16,604 nt of DNA from a bacterium (GTDB taxonomy: Bacteria > Armatimonadota > Fimbriimonadia > Fimbriimonadales > GBS-DC): the NCBI GenBank assembly GCA_029335935.2, contig JARJMV020000310.1, positions 1 to 16,604 of the forward strand, read 5' to 3'. A program made the position numbers and the translations under genes. The notes below the pieces were generated by a model that was not told the origin of the DNA, searched no databases, and saw nothing but the letters and a program-made list of their open reading frames with translations. Positions 7,663 to 15,009 of the stretch are shown one piece after another. How positions within the stretch are numbered: the stretch's first letter is position 1; every line of letters starts with the position of its first letter.

Positions 7663-8606
7663 CGGAACGCTTCCCAGTCGTAGGCGGTGTTCTCGCGGCG
7701 CAAGCGGCGTAGCAGGGCGTCTGGCAAACTTCGCAGCAGATGCGGTAGCACGAACGGCGCGGCGCGGTAAATCTCCCGCGCTTTTCGCCAATCGCGCCGC
7801 TTGATTGCCTGTGCAAACTGGGGGTAGGCGCGCGCCAACATCACTCGCCGAAAGTCGGAGCGCACCGCCGCCAAGAGCTTCCCGTCTTGGCGTACTTGGG
7901 GATGTGCCAAGAGCGTCTCGTAAACCCGCTTGGGCTGCGACAGGTCAAAAAAACGGCGATGGTAAGTGGAGCCGCGATGCACGCGGTAATTATAAAGTGC
8001 TTCGGGCAGCACGCCGCAGCCTCCTGCCTCAATAGTAAACAGCGTTTGGAACAGATAGTCCTCGCCCAGCGTGATGTCTTCGCGATAGCGTAGCCCCACT
8101 CGGTTGAGCGTCTCGCGATGGATGAGCGGTTTGAGCGTTAGATGGAGCTGTACGGCGTCCACGGGTGTGTAGCGAGTTGGCGCGTCGGGTGGGGGCGCCG
8201 CAGAGGCGAAAAAAACACGCAGGGTCTCCCCCGTGTTCGCATCCACTTGGTGGTTCAAGTCGTAGACGATACTTACCTGGAGTTCATGCGCGGCTTGAAT
8301 CAGCGGCTCCAGTCGGTTCGGCTCGAACCAGTCGTCGGCGTCCAGGATAGCAATCCACTCACCCTGGGCCAACTCCAACGCGCGATTGCGCCCTGCACTG
8401 GGGCCGCGATTCTCCGTGTGCTGCAGCAGGTGGACACGCGCGTCGCGCAGATAGGGTTCAACGACGGCGACTGTCTGGTCGGTGGAGGCATCGTCGACGA
8501 TGATGAGTTCCCAATCGGTGAGCGTTTGCGCCTGCACCGACTCGATGGCTTGGGCGATATAGGGCGCGGCGTTGTAGGCCGCTGTAATGACCGAGACCGT
8601 CGGCAT
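7659..8606 (-). CDS. Family 2 glycosyltransferase A
   Basis: A 315-residue GT-A fold transferase that would add a sugar from a nucleotide donor to a lipid-linked acceptor at the cytoplasmic face. Motifs: SVITAAYNAAPYI near the N-terminus, nucleotide-binding VDDASTD at 37-43, metal-binding LDADDW at 88-93, and a GED at 181-183 at the usual acceptor/base position. The basic C-terminus (RRVMLARAYPQFAQAIKR) is shared with glycosyltransferase B, so they are close paralogs and belong to one subfamily with the truncated gene at 16509. The ATG lies 6 bases after a TATCTT box and has no Shine-Dalgarno, suggesting a leaderless message. Its TAA shares the TTAA at 7659-7662 with the stop of the opposing gene. 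Donor and acceptor are unknown. Confidence 0.93.
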   Translation of the reverse strand: MPTVSVITAAYNAAPYIAQAIESVQAQTLTDWELIIVDDASTDQTVAVVEPYLRDARVHLLQHTENRGPSAGRNRALELAQGEWIAILDADDWFEPNRLEPLIQAAHELQVSIVYDLNHQVDANTGETLRVFFASAAPPPDAPTRYTPVDAVQLHLTLKPLIHRETLNRVGLRYREDITLGEDYLFQTLFTIEAGGCGVLPEALYNYRVHRGSTYHRRFFDLSQPKRVYETLLAHPQVRQDGKLLAAVRSDFRRVMLARAYPQFAQAIKRRDWRKAREIYRAAPFVLPHLLRSLPDALLRRLRRENTAYDWEAFR

Positions 8607-8612
8607 GTCCAG

Positions 8613-8618
8613 AAGATA
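8613..8618 (-). promoter_or_regulatory. -10-like box directly before glycosyltransferase A
   Basis: On the minus strand TATCTT ends 6 bases before the ATG at 8606, placing the predicted first transcribed base on the A of the ATG. It is preceded by the 10 bp palindrome CTTAGCTAAG (8620-8629). No -35 match was found. The box is weaker than TATAAT; spacing is identical to the FkbM promoter. Confidence 0.4.
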
Positions 8619-8631
8619 CCTTAGCTAAGAC

Positions 8632-8665
8632 ATCGGGTCGCACAGCTTGCCCGTGCGACCCCGAT
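8632..8665 (-). terminator. Strong hairpin after the exported glycosidase-like gene
   Basis: ATCGGGTCGCAC (8632-8643) pairs with GTGCGACCCCGAT (8653-8665), a 12 bp stem with one bulged C and a 9-base loop. It begins 5 bases past the stop codon region of the gene ending at 8671. No T-run follows on the minus strand, so it may act as an mRNA 3' end or an atypical terminator separating this gene from glycosyltransferase A. Confidence 0.55.
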
Positions 8666-8670
8666 AACTA

Positions 8671-10557
8671 CTACCGCTTAGGCGGCTTGGGCACGGGTCT
8701 GCCAGCCTCGTCGAGAAGTTTCCCTTTGCCGTTGTCAGGCGGGCTACTGCGCAGTCCGCTGCTGGCACGCACAAAGATAAGCCCCTCTTTCGGGTAGAGT
8801 TTGATGCGCGTGCCTGCTGGGTACAACTGCCTCGAACGCAGCTCCCAATAATCGGCGTCCAGTATCCAGCTAAACACCGCGCCGTCCTTGAACAGCGGGC
8901 GTATATTGCCTGTCGGATTAACCAGCACGAACCCATTCTGGAACTGCCGATAATAGAGCCCGCCCTGATAGTCTGAAGAGCGGAAGAAGACCTGCACATT
9001 ACTTATCGGCTGTCCGAGAGGCACATCGAAATCCTCGTCGGGTCGCCAGCTGCGTTGGCGTCCGTTCGGCGTGCCGTCGTAGTAATGTTTGTCCAAGTAG
9101 AGATAGATATTGTCGTCGGCGCAGAGCAGGAAACTCGCCAGCGCGTAGATTTTTTGTCGGCGCCCCTCCACAGGGTTGCTTACCGCATAGCCAGAGTAGA
9201 CCACGCGAAGGCGTGGCCGGTTCTCAATCAGGGTGTTCAGTTGGCTTTCCCAAATGTAGAAAGGGAGGGAGCCAGGAGGCAGTTGAAAGATGTGGGTAAA
9301 CACCTGCTCCACTAGCATACCATCCAGTAGTCCCTGCCGCAAGAAGTAGGTGTGCGGTTGGTCGCGTGTGTAGGATGCCCCTGCCGCATTGATGATGAAC
9401 TCGATGCCGCGTCCGTCCAGCACGGAGCGCATATTCATCAAGTGTTTACGCATCGCCGCCATGCGACTGGCTGGCGTGGGATATTTTTGGAGCAGGAAAT
9501 TGCTGAAAAAGAAGTCGATAAAACTATCAAAATGAATGACGTCGATGCCGGGGTCCGCATACGTCATATAGCGTCCGACATTTTGCGCGCCCCACTGCGA
9601 GACTTCAGGATTGCCAATGTCCATCAAAAACAGCGACGCGCCAAACTGCTGCCGATTCCCATAGATATTGAGCAGAAACCACTCTGGGTGATAGCGGTTA
9701 GCATAGTTGTATCCAAAAATGTCGCGCGCCCCCCAAAAGTTCGGGTTGTTGTTATTACTACTGTAGACCAAGTTGTAGTACACGATATTTTTCAAATCGG
9801 AGCGATGGGTGCGAAGCGCCTTGATATCTGCCCAGTTAGCGATGATGGCGTCGAACTCGCGAGCATAATAGACCCAGTCGCGCTGGCTTTCTTCCGCCCA
9901 AGGATAGTACGGGGTGATGATTTTTAGCGAGCGCGGCTGATGATTGCGCCAACGCTTGCTGCCCGTCACTTCCAGTTTGTCGAATCGGATGTCGCCTGAC
10001 GCAACGCCTGCATTCGCGCGGGTAATAATATCCACGATGATCCCGGCAGGGTTGGAGGCGGGCACAGTATAACTGAAGCTGAGCTGAGTCCACTCGGTGG
10101 GAGGCGTCGCCGTGCTTAGCAGCGTGGTTGAACTGCCCCCACTGAGGGGGCGGGCTGCGACGATAAAGGTCGCGTTGCTCCAGGCGGATGCCTTGACCCA
10201 GAGCTTGATCGTCACGGTCTCGCCCACTTGAGGGTAGTCTTCCGAAGGAAAATACATCGTCATCGAGAAGCGTCCATCGGCAGCGCTGGAGGCGTTGCGA
10301 TTGAACTGAATGCGCTGGGCAGCTAAGCCGCTCACTTTGTCTTCGGTGTCCAGCGAGGGGGTGAACCCCGACGGCAAACTCACTGCGAATCCTTCCGCAA
10401 TCCCGTCTTGCACCAGCCCAACATTCGGATTGCCGACATAAAAGTCATAATCGAACTCGCCATAGAGCGTGGCGTAATTGATGAGCGGCGCCTCTTGCGC
10501 AATGCCCAGCATCAGTGTCAAACTGCCGAACGATAGTAGACCCCAGGCTTTCCTCAT
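8671..10557 (-). CDS. Exported glycosidase-like protein: carbohydrate-binding jelly roll plus TIM-barrel domain
   Basis: This 628-residue protein has a signal peptide (residues 1 to about 20, MRKAWGLLSFGSLTLMLGIA then QEAP). Residues about 30-200 form a CBM4/9-like jelly roll: VGETVTIKLWVKASAWSNATF, then TEWTQLSFSYTVP and DIRFDKLEV. Residues about 210-500 look like a TIM barrel of the poorly characterised putative glycosyl hydrolase type (GHL15/GH114-like). Strands visible are LKIITPYYPW, KNIVYYNLVY, WFLLNIYG, and GIDVIHFDSF with D339, D344 as candidate acids, then IEFIINAAG and GMLVEQVF. Residues about 515-600 form a C-terminal beta domain, followed by a Pro/Lys-rich tail. Because FYYN/D-rich barrels of this type are mostly uncharacterised, substrate is unknown; trimming the locus polymer outside the cell is inferred. 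Start supported by the signal peptide and AGGAG at 10565-10569. Confidence 0.87.
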   Translation of the reverse strand: MRKAWGLLSFGSLTLMLGIAQEAPLINYATLYGEFDYDFYVGNPNVGLVQDGIAEGFAVSLPSGFTPSLDTEDKVSGLAAQRIQFNRNASSAADGRFSMTMYFPSEDYPQVGETVTIKLWVKASAWSNATFIVAARPLSGGSSTTLLSTATPPTEWTQLSFSYTVPASNPAGIIVDIITRANAGVASGDIRFDKLEVTGSKRWRNHQPRSLKIITPYYPWAEESQRDWVYYAREFDAIIANWADIKALRTHRSDLKNIVYYNLVYSSNNNNPNFWGARDIFGYNYANRYHPEWFLLNIYGNRQQFGASLFLMDIGNPEVSQWGAQNVGRYMTYADPGIDVIHFDSFIDFFFSNFLLQKYPTPASRMAAMRKHLMNMRSVLDGRGIEFIINAAGASYTRDQPHTYFLRQGLLDGMLVEQVFTHIFQLPPGSLPFYIWESQLNTLIENRPRLRVVYSGYAVSNPVEGRRQKIYALASFLLCADDNIYLYLDKHYYDGTPNGRQRSWRPDEDFDVPLGQPISNVQVFFRSSDYQGGLYYRQFQNGFVLVNPTGNIRPLFKDGAVFSWILDADYWELRSRQLYPAGTRIKLYPKEGLIFVRASSGLRSSPPDNGKGKLLDEAGRPVPKPPKR

Positions 10558-10581
10558 GGCGACTCTCCTCTCAGGTAGCCT

Positions 10582-10587
10582 ATTATA
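10582..10587 (-). promoter_or_regulatory. -10 box of the exported glycosidase-like gene
   Basis: TATAAT on the minus strand predicts a start near 10575, an 18-base leader holding AGGAG 7 bases before the ATG. This is the ordinary leadered arrangement, in contrast to the gene transcribed in the opposite direction. A small CCCCA/TGGGG stem (10588-10600) lies immediately upstream. Confidence 0.55.
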
Positions 10588-10644
10588 CCCCAGTTTGGGG
10601 TCGCGATTGGCGAGATTGCCTGTTAAGTGCGCCAGTTTGGTCGG

Positions 10645-10650
10645 TATAAT
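10645..10650 (+). promoter_or_regulatory. -10 box placing transcription start on the GTG of the methyltransferase gene
   Basis: A perfect TATAAT is followed by six bases (CCTGTT) and then GTG at 10657, exactly where the first transcribed base is expected. No Shine-Dalgarno and no convincing -35 are visible. It supports a leaderless message starting with GTG. Confidence 0.6.
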
Positions 10651-10656
10651 CCTGTT

Positions 10657-11571
10657 GTGAGCGTTTCAGGCACAGTGCCTCGCTGGCGGCGGGCAGTTCG
10701 CGATTTGCGGTGGGCGCTGCGAGAGAGTCGCCGCTGGAGCTCCCCGTGGCGCTATGTGGCGTTCCGATGGCTGCGTCGTTGGGGGCTTCACGAGCGCGTG
10801 ATATTTACCTATGCAGGCGCCCGCTTCCGATTGTTCAATACGCCGATGAGCCAGTTGATGTTTTTCGACGCGCCCCGCTGGCACGGCGCACACGACCTGA
10901 AAGTGCTGCGACAACTACTCAAGTCGGGCGACACTGTAATCGACATCGGTGCGAATGTCGGCTCGCACTGCATTCCGCTTGCCAAGTGGCTGGGTCCAGA
11001 TTCTCAGGTGCACGCCTTCGAACCGCACCCGCGCATTTTTAGGTATCTCCAAGCGAATGCCCAGCTCAACCGCTTAGCGAACCTGCACTTGTACCCCTAT
11101 GCGCTGGGCGAGAGCGAGGGCGAGGCGGAGTTCACCGACCTAACTACCGATGACCTGAACCGCGTGGCGAGCCGTTCGGCAGACACGCTGACGATTCGCG
11201 TGCCGGTGCGCCCGTTAGACACATTCGCTTGCGCCCACCACCCGATTCGCCTGATTAAGTTGGATGTGGAGGGGTACGAGCTGTTCGTGCTGCGTGGGGC
11301 AGAGCAGGCATTAGCGAATGCGCAGCTGCTTTACTTGGAAGTCTGCGATGCGCACACCGCGCAGTATGGCTACACCGTGCGCGACTTAGCGGCGTTTCTG
11401 CAAGCGCGGGGCTGGCAGTTATATCAGGTGAGTTCGACCGAGCCGTTGCGCGTGGAGCCTGTGGGCAACCTTTACACGGGGGAGCAGTGGCAGAACTGGC
11501 TGGCGACCCGCGAGCCTGTGAAACGCTCCGATAACAGCACCGCCGAGTGGGTGTCCGCCGATGAGCCATGA
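10657..11571 (+). CDS. FkbM-family SAM-dependent methyltransferase
   Basis: A predicted 304-residue enzyme transferring a methyl group from SAM to a hydroxyl, most likely on a sugar or glycan of this locus, in the cytoplasm. Seen: an Arg/Trp-rich basic N-terminus, SAM motif I VIDIGANVGSH at about 94-104 followed by VHAFEPHP, and the FkbM hallmark IRLIKLDVEGYELFVLRGAE at about 197-216. I place the start at the GTG at 10657 because a TATAAT box ends 6 bases before it. An ATG ten codons upstream (10627) would sit before that box. The gene overlaps the following flippase by 11 bp, implying coupled translation. FkbM proteins accept varied substrates, so sugar O-methylation is a context inference. 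Confidence 0.92.
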   Translation: MSVSGTVPRWRRAVRDLRWALRESRRWSSPWRYVAFRWLRRWGLHERVIFTYAGARFRLFNTPMSQLMFFDAPRWHGAHDLKVLRQLLKSGDTVIDIGANVGSHCIPLAKWLGPDSQVHAFEPHPRIFRYLQANAQLNRLANLHLYPYALGESEGEAEFTDLTTDDLNRVASRSADTLTIRVPVRPLDTFACAHHPIRLIKLDVEGYELFVLRGAEQALANAQLLYLEVCDAHTAQYGYTVRDLAAFLQARGWQLYQVSSTEPLRVEPVGNLYTGEQWQNWLATREPVKRSDNSTAEWVSADEP

Positions 11572-12979
11572 GCCGAGCCTGCGTCGTCGCGCGGTCGAGG
11601 GGAGCGTGTACCTCAGCGCCCGCCGCTTGCTGGGGATGGCGCTCTCGCTGGCAGGCATGTTGCTCATCACGCGGATGGTCGGTCCCGAAAACTATGGGCT
11701 GTTCTCGGCGGTGACGGGATTGTATACCTATCTCTCGTGGCTTTCACAGTTGGGTGTGCGTACCTACTTGGTGCGCAGTCCCCAAGACGCGCCGATAACG
11801 CTGTTTCACCAAGCGTTCTGGCTGTTGCTGTTCTGGAGCGTCGCACTCACCGCCGTTGCGCTGCTGGGGCTGGTGGCGGCGGGGGCGATTTGGATACGCA
11901 CGGCGGGGTTCGTGCCTGTAGCGTTCACGGTCTGCGTGGGATTGCCGTTGGCGGCGGCGGCGGTGGTGCCCCAGGCGTGGTTGGAGCGTGGGCTGAACTA
12001 CAAGCGTATCGCGGCGCTGGATGTCTCGGCGCAGCTGGGTTCGTACGCGGTAGGTATCCCGCTGGCGCAGTTGGGCTACGGCGTATGGGCGTTGGTGGCG
12101 GCGTTTTGGGCGTCGCTGCTGATGAGTGTCGGGGGCGCGTTCTGGCTGGCGCATTATCGCCCACGCTGGTACTGGGACCCCACCGAACGGCGCACGATGC
12201 TCCGCTACAGCCTCGCGCAGGCAACGGCGGATTGGCTCTATCTGACAAAAAACCTTGCCCCAGCACTTATCCTATTGCCGTTGGGGGGCAAGGAGGCGGC
12301 GGGATACTTCGCGTTGGCGAACCGACTGTTGGAGATGCTGAATTTCGCGCAGGTCTCGATACGGCGTGTGGTGTTGCCTGTGTTCGCGCGGGTGCAATCC
12401 GAGCCTGAGAAGCTGCTGCGTGCGCTCTATCTCTCGTCGCTTGGGCAGATTTTGGCGTTGGGCATGACCTGTTTGGGGTTCGTGTTGCTCGCTTGGTACC
12501 TCCTACCGCCGCTTTTTGGGGCGCAGTGGGACATTCCGACGGCGATTGTGGCGTTGGCGATATTGGCGTCGGAGCAGCTGCTGACCGCGATTTTCGGGAC
12601 GCAGGCGCAGGCGTTGTTTGCGGTGCGTCAGCCGCAGGTGGTGGCGCGCGCGGCGGCGATTTTTGTGCCTCACTTCTATTTGGCGACGGCGCTGGCAGTA
12701 TGGTTCGCGCCGCCTCACGCCGCCGCGATTGCCTACGCGCTCGCCTACTACTGGGCGCACCTGCCGAACAACATTTTCCTGCACTATGGCGTCAAGCGGT
12801 TCATCGGCGCGCCGCGTTATGGGGTCAGCATTCTGTGGGCTGTGGCATTCGGTATCGCTCTGTTTGCCCCCATCGCAGATTACCTGCCGTTGCTGGCGCT
12901 GGGGGTGTTCGCGCTACCTGCGAGCCGACGCGCGTTCCATGAGCTGCTTGCGGAACTGCGCACAGCCCGAAAATCCTAA
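11561..12979 (+). CDS. Polysaccharide flippase 1 (MOP superfamily, Wzx/RfbX-like)
   Basis: A 472-residue integral membrane protein, usual length for the family, with about 12-14 hydrophobic segments. It would flip lipid-linked oligosaccharide across the cytoplasmic membrane. The N-terminus SLRRRAVEGSVYLSARRLLG followed by ITRMVGPENYGLFSA is the typical MOP opening. The C-terminus (HYGVKRFIGAPRYG, then ILWAVAFGIALFAP) is matched in flippase 2 at 15005-16459, so the two are paralogs. It starts inside the methyltransferase gene (11 bp overlap) with no Shine-Dalgarno, so translation probably depends on coupling. The next gene follows after 22 bp. Substrate is unknown. The gene is very GC-rich: 40 of 60 bases in 11881-11940. 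Confidence 0.93.
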   Translation: MSHEPSLRRRAVEGSVYLSARRLLGMALSLAGMLLITRMVGPENYGLFSAVTGLYTYLSWLSQLGVRTYLVRSPQDAPITLFHQAFWLLLFWSVALTAVALLGLVAAGAIWIRTAGFVPVAFTVCVGLPLAAAAVVPQAWLERGLNYKRIAALDVSAQLGSYAVGIPLAQLGYGVWALVAAFWASLLMSVGGAFWLAHYRPRWYWDPTERRTMLRYSLAQATADWLYLTKNLAPALILLPLGGKEAAGYFALANRLLEMLNFAQVSIRRVVLPVFARVQSEPEKLLRALYLSSLGQILALGMTCLGFVLLAWYLLPPLFGAQWDIPTAIVALAILASEQLLTAIFGTQAQALFAVRQPQVVARAAAIFVPHFYLATALAVWFAPPHAAAIAYALAYYWAHLPNNIFLHYGVKRFIGAPRYGVSILWAVAFGIALFAPIADYLPLLALGVFALPASRRAFHELLAELRTARKS

Positions 12980-12981
12980 GC

Positions 12982-12987
12982 AGGAGG
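12982..12987 (+). promoter_or_regulatory. Shine-Dalgarno site before the plus-strand glycosyltransferase
   Basis: AGGAGG lies between the flippase stop and the ATG at 13002 with an unusually long 14-base spacing. No ATG, GTG or TTG lies in frame between them, so 13002 is the first usable start. It rules out the longer frame that overlaps the flippase gene. Confidence 0.6.
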
Positions 12988-13001
12988 GTACGCTTACACG
13001 G

Positions 13002-14042
13002 ATGAGTGCGCCGCGGATTAGCGTGATTATCAATAACTACAACTACGGTCGCTTTGTGGCGCAGGCGATAGAGAGTGCGCTGGCGCAGACCTACCCGCAC
13101 AAAGAGGTAATCGTGGTCGACGACGGCTCGACGGACGATTCGCGCGCGGTTCTTCAGCGATATGAGGGGCGCGTGCGCTTGATACTAAAGGAGAACGGCG
13201 GTCAGGCGTCGGCGTTTCACGCGGGGTTCGCCGCCGCGCAGGGCGAGGTCATCTGTTTTTTGGACTCGGACGATTATTGGGCGCCGCAGCTGCTGGAGCG
13301 GGTGGCGTCGGCGTGGCGGTCGGATGTGGCGATGGTAGAGTGGCGTCTGGAGTGCGTAGATGCGGAGGGCAAGCCGTTGGGCAAGCAGTTGCCGAACCGC
13401 ACGCCGCCCCAAGGCGATTTGCGTTCGCTGCTGCTGCGTCGTATCTCCTATCCTTGGACGCCCACCAGCGCGAACGCCTTCGCACGGCGCGCGGTGGAGG
13501 CAATCTTTCCGCTCGATGAGACGCTTTGGCGCATCAGCGCGGATCTGCCACTGTTGCTGGCAGCGCCGTTCTACGGCGCGTTGGAGTTTATCGACGAACC
13601 GCTCACCTACTACCGAATTCACGGTTCGAACCTTTATCAGGGCATGCCCGCCAACTGGGCGCGTTTGGAGCGCGAGGTGCGCCACGGGTTGGCGCGCACG
13701 CAGATTATCCGTGAGCATGCTGCGCGTCAGGGTCTCAAGCCGCATCCACGGCTGGGCTACTCGCTGCCGATGCTGAATCTCTATCGGCTGATGCTGTTGT
13801 TAGCGGGGCGCGCCATCCCTGAGATGCACACTGATACGCGCCTAAAGCTGGCGGTTTGGGGCACAGAAGCGGTGTTGAAGGCAGATGCCTCTTGGAACTG
13901 GCGCGCGCGTTGGGGCTCTATTCGCCCGCTCTGGGTGGCGCTGGTCGCCCCGCGCAAAGCGCTGGAGCTGGCGGCGCGTTGGGTTTACTGGAACGCCAGC
14001 GAGGAGGAGCTGCAGCGATTCCTCAGGGAAGCGCGCCTCTAA
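13002..14042 (+). CDS. Family 2 glycosyltransferase (plus-strand operon)
   Basis: A 346-residue GT-A fold transferase. Motifs: ISVIINNYNYGRFVAQAIES at 6-25, VVDDGSTDD at 38-46, GGQASAFHAGFAAAQGEV at 66-83, the metal-binding FLDSDDYW at 86-93, and a later ISADLPLLL / PLTYYRIHGSN region that should form the acceptor side. It differs from glycosyltransferases A and B (DGSTDD and DSDD against DASTD and DADD), so it belongs to another branch and probably makes a different linkage. It is third in a methyltransferase-flippase-glycosyltransferase operon. The stop TAA shares bases with the stop TAG of the opposing glycosyltransferase B (4 bp overlap at 14039-14042). Some hydrophobicity near 250-270 may give peripheral membrane association. 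Donor sugar unknown. Confidence 0.93.
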   Translation: MSAPRISVIINNYNYGRFVAQAIESALAQTYPHKEVIVVDDGSTDDSRAVLQRYEGRVRLILKENGGQASAFHAGFAAAQGEVICFLDSDDYWAPQLLERVASAWRSDVAMVEWRLECVDAEGKPLGKQLPNRTPPQGDLRSLLLRRISYPWTPTSANAFARRAVEAIFPLDETLWRISADLPLLLAAPFYGALEFIDEPLTYYRIHGSNLYQGMPANWARLEREVRHGLARTQIIREHAARQGLKPHPRLGYSLPMLNLYRLMLLLAGRAIPEMHTDTRLKLAVWGTEAVLKADASWNWRARWGSIRPLWVALVAPRKALELAARWVYWNASEEELQRFLREARL

Positions 14043-14995
14043 CCCATCGGCGCCGACTCACGCCACGGGTCGGTCATCCGCTCACGGTCGAACAGGCGGC
14101 GGTACGCCGCGACGGGCAGGCTCAGCAGCAGCCAGCCCAACACGCCCGGCGACTGGCGGAACACGCGCCACGCCTGACGCACTTGCCCGCGCTTGACCGC
14201 TTGGGCGAACTCAGGATACAACGCGAGCATTACCCGACGCCGATAAGCGCGCTGGAGCAAGGTACGCAGGCGTGGCGTGGTCTCGGGTAAGCTCAGGAGA
14301 TACTCCAGCGACTTGCGATTCTCAGCAATAGCATCGTAGCGCGTGGTGACGGTGTTCGGATGCACACGATAGTAATACATCGGCTCGGGCAGCAGGGCGA
14401 ACCGCGCACCCTTGATCAGTACCTCCATATAGAATGCGTAATCTTGGGATTTGCGGATATGCTCGGCGTAGCGTATTCGCTTTTGCCTGAGAAACTCGGC
14501 GCGGATGAGCGGCTTGATGGATGGGTGCGCCCTGATGACCTGTTCAGGGGTGTAGAATCGGGGGCTGCGCGGCGGTTTCGCGTGCGTCGCCCACGCCACC
14601 GTGTAGACACTGCCCCACTCGGTTTTGTAAACCTGCAGGTCGGCGACCATCTCCGCCTCCATCTGCTCAGCGAAGGCGGTGAGTTTCTCCAAGCGTTGGG
14701 GAGCGAACCAGTCGTCGGCGTCCAGCACGGCAATCCACTCGCCCTGCGCGGCGTCTAATGCGCGGTTGCGCGTGTAGCCTGCGCCCATGTTGCGCTCGTT
14801 CTGTAGGAAGCGAATACGCGGGTCGCTCAGATAGCGTCGCACCACCTGCGCTGTGTCGTCGGTGGAGGCATCGTCGACGATAATCATCTCCCAGTCGGCA
14901 AGCGTCTGCGCCTGCACCGACTCGATGCACTGCCCGATGTAGGGCACAACATTATAAGCAGGCGTGATGACAGACACTTTCGGACGCTGGGTCAT
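14039..14995 (-). CDS. Family 2 glycosyltransferase B
   Basis: A 318-residue GT-A fold transferase, paralogous to glycosyltransferase A. Seen: VSVITPAYNVVPYIGQCIES at 7-26, VDDASTDD at 40-47, LDADDW at 91-96, and a C-terminal RRVMLALYPEFAQAVKR almost matching A. Instead of A's GED it has SQDYAF at 183-188, so the acceptor pocket or base position differs (D185). It follows flippase 2 by only 9 bp, in the same direction, with no Shine-Dalgarno. A TATAAT box overlapping the flippase stop codon sits 8 bases before the ATG, so it may be read both from the flippase promoter and as its own leaderless message. It converges with the plus-strand glycosyltransferase. Confidence 0.93.
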   Translation of the reverse strand: MTQRPKVSVITPAYNVVPYIGQCIESVQAQTLADWEMIIVDDASTDDTAQVVRRYLSDPRIRFLQNERNMGAGYTRNRALDAAQGEWIAVLDADDWFAPQRLEKLTAFAEQMEAEMVADLQVYKTEWGSVYTVAWATHAKPPRSPRFYTPEQVIRAHPSIKPLIRAEFLRQKRIRYAEHIRKSQDYAFYMEVLIKGARFALLPEPMYYYRVHPNTVTTRYDAIAENRKSLEYLLSLPETTPRLRTLLQRAYRRRVMLALYPEFAQAVKRGQVRQAWRVFRQSPGVLGWLLLSLPVAAYRRLFDRERMTDPWRESAPMG

Positions 14996-15003
14996 CGCGA
15001 GGG

Positions 15004-15009
15004 ATTATA
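15004..15009 (-). promoter_or_regulatory. TATAAT box overlapping the flippase 2 stop codon
   Basis: On the minus strand TATAAT includes the TAA stop of flippase 2 and ends 8 bases before the ATG of glycosyltransferase B; predicted transcription would begin about 2 bases before that ATG. No -35 is evident and the box could be a coincidence of the Val-stop codons, but the spacing repeats that of the other genes here. Confidence 0.4.

Noticed and set aside
9352-9927. Plus-strand open frame opposite the glycosidase-like gene (191 codons)
   Set aside because: No ribosome site or motif, and the minus-strand reading has a signal peptide and domain pattern.
10588-10600. CCCCA/TGGGG hairpin between the divergent glycosidase-like and methyltransferase genes
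   Set aside because: Only a 5 bp stem with a 3-base loop; too short to call an operator or terminator on its own.
10627-10656. ATG start ten codons before the methyltransferase GTG
   Set aside because: It lies upstream of the TATAAT box that fits the GTG at 10657, and it has no Shine-Dalgarno.
11737-12408. Second plus-strand open frame inside flippase 1 (223 codons)
   Set aside because: Gly/Ala/Arg-rich shadow of the GC-rich flippase gene without any start signal.
12618-13001. Long N-terminal extension of the plus-strand glycosyltransferase overlapping flippase 1
   Set aside because: The extension is the flippase gene read in another frame; GT2 proteins begin near the SVIINNYN motif, and AGGAGG precedes the ATG at 13002.
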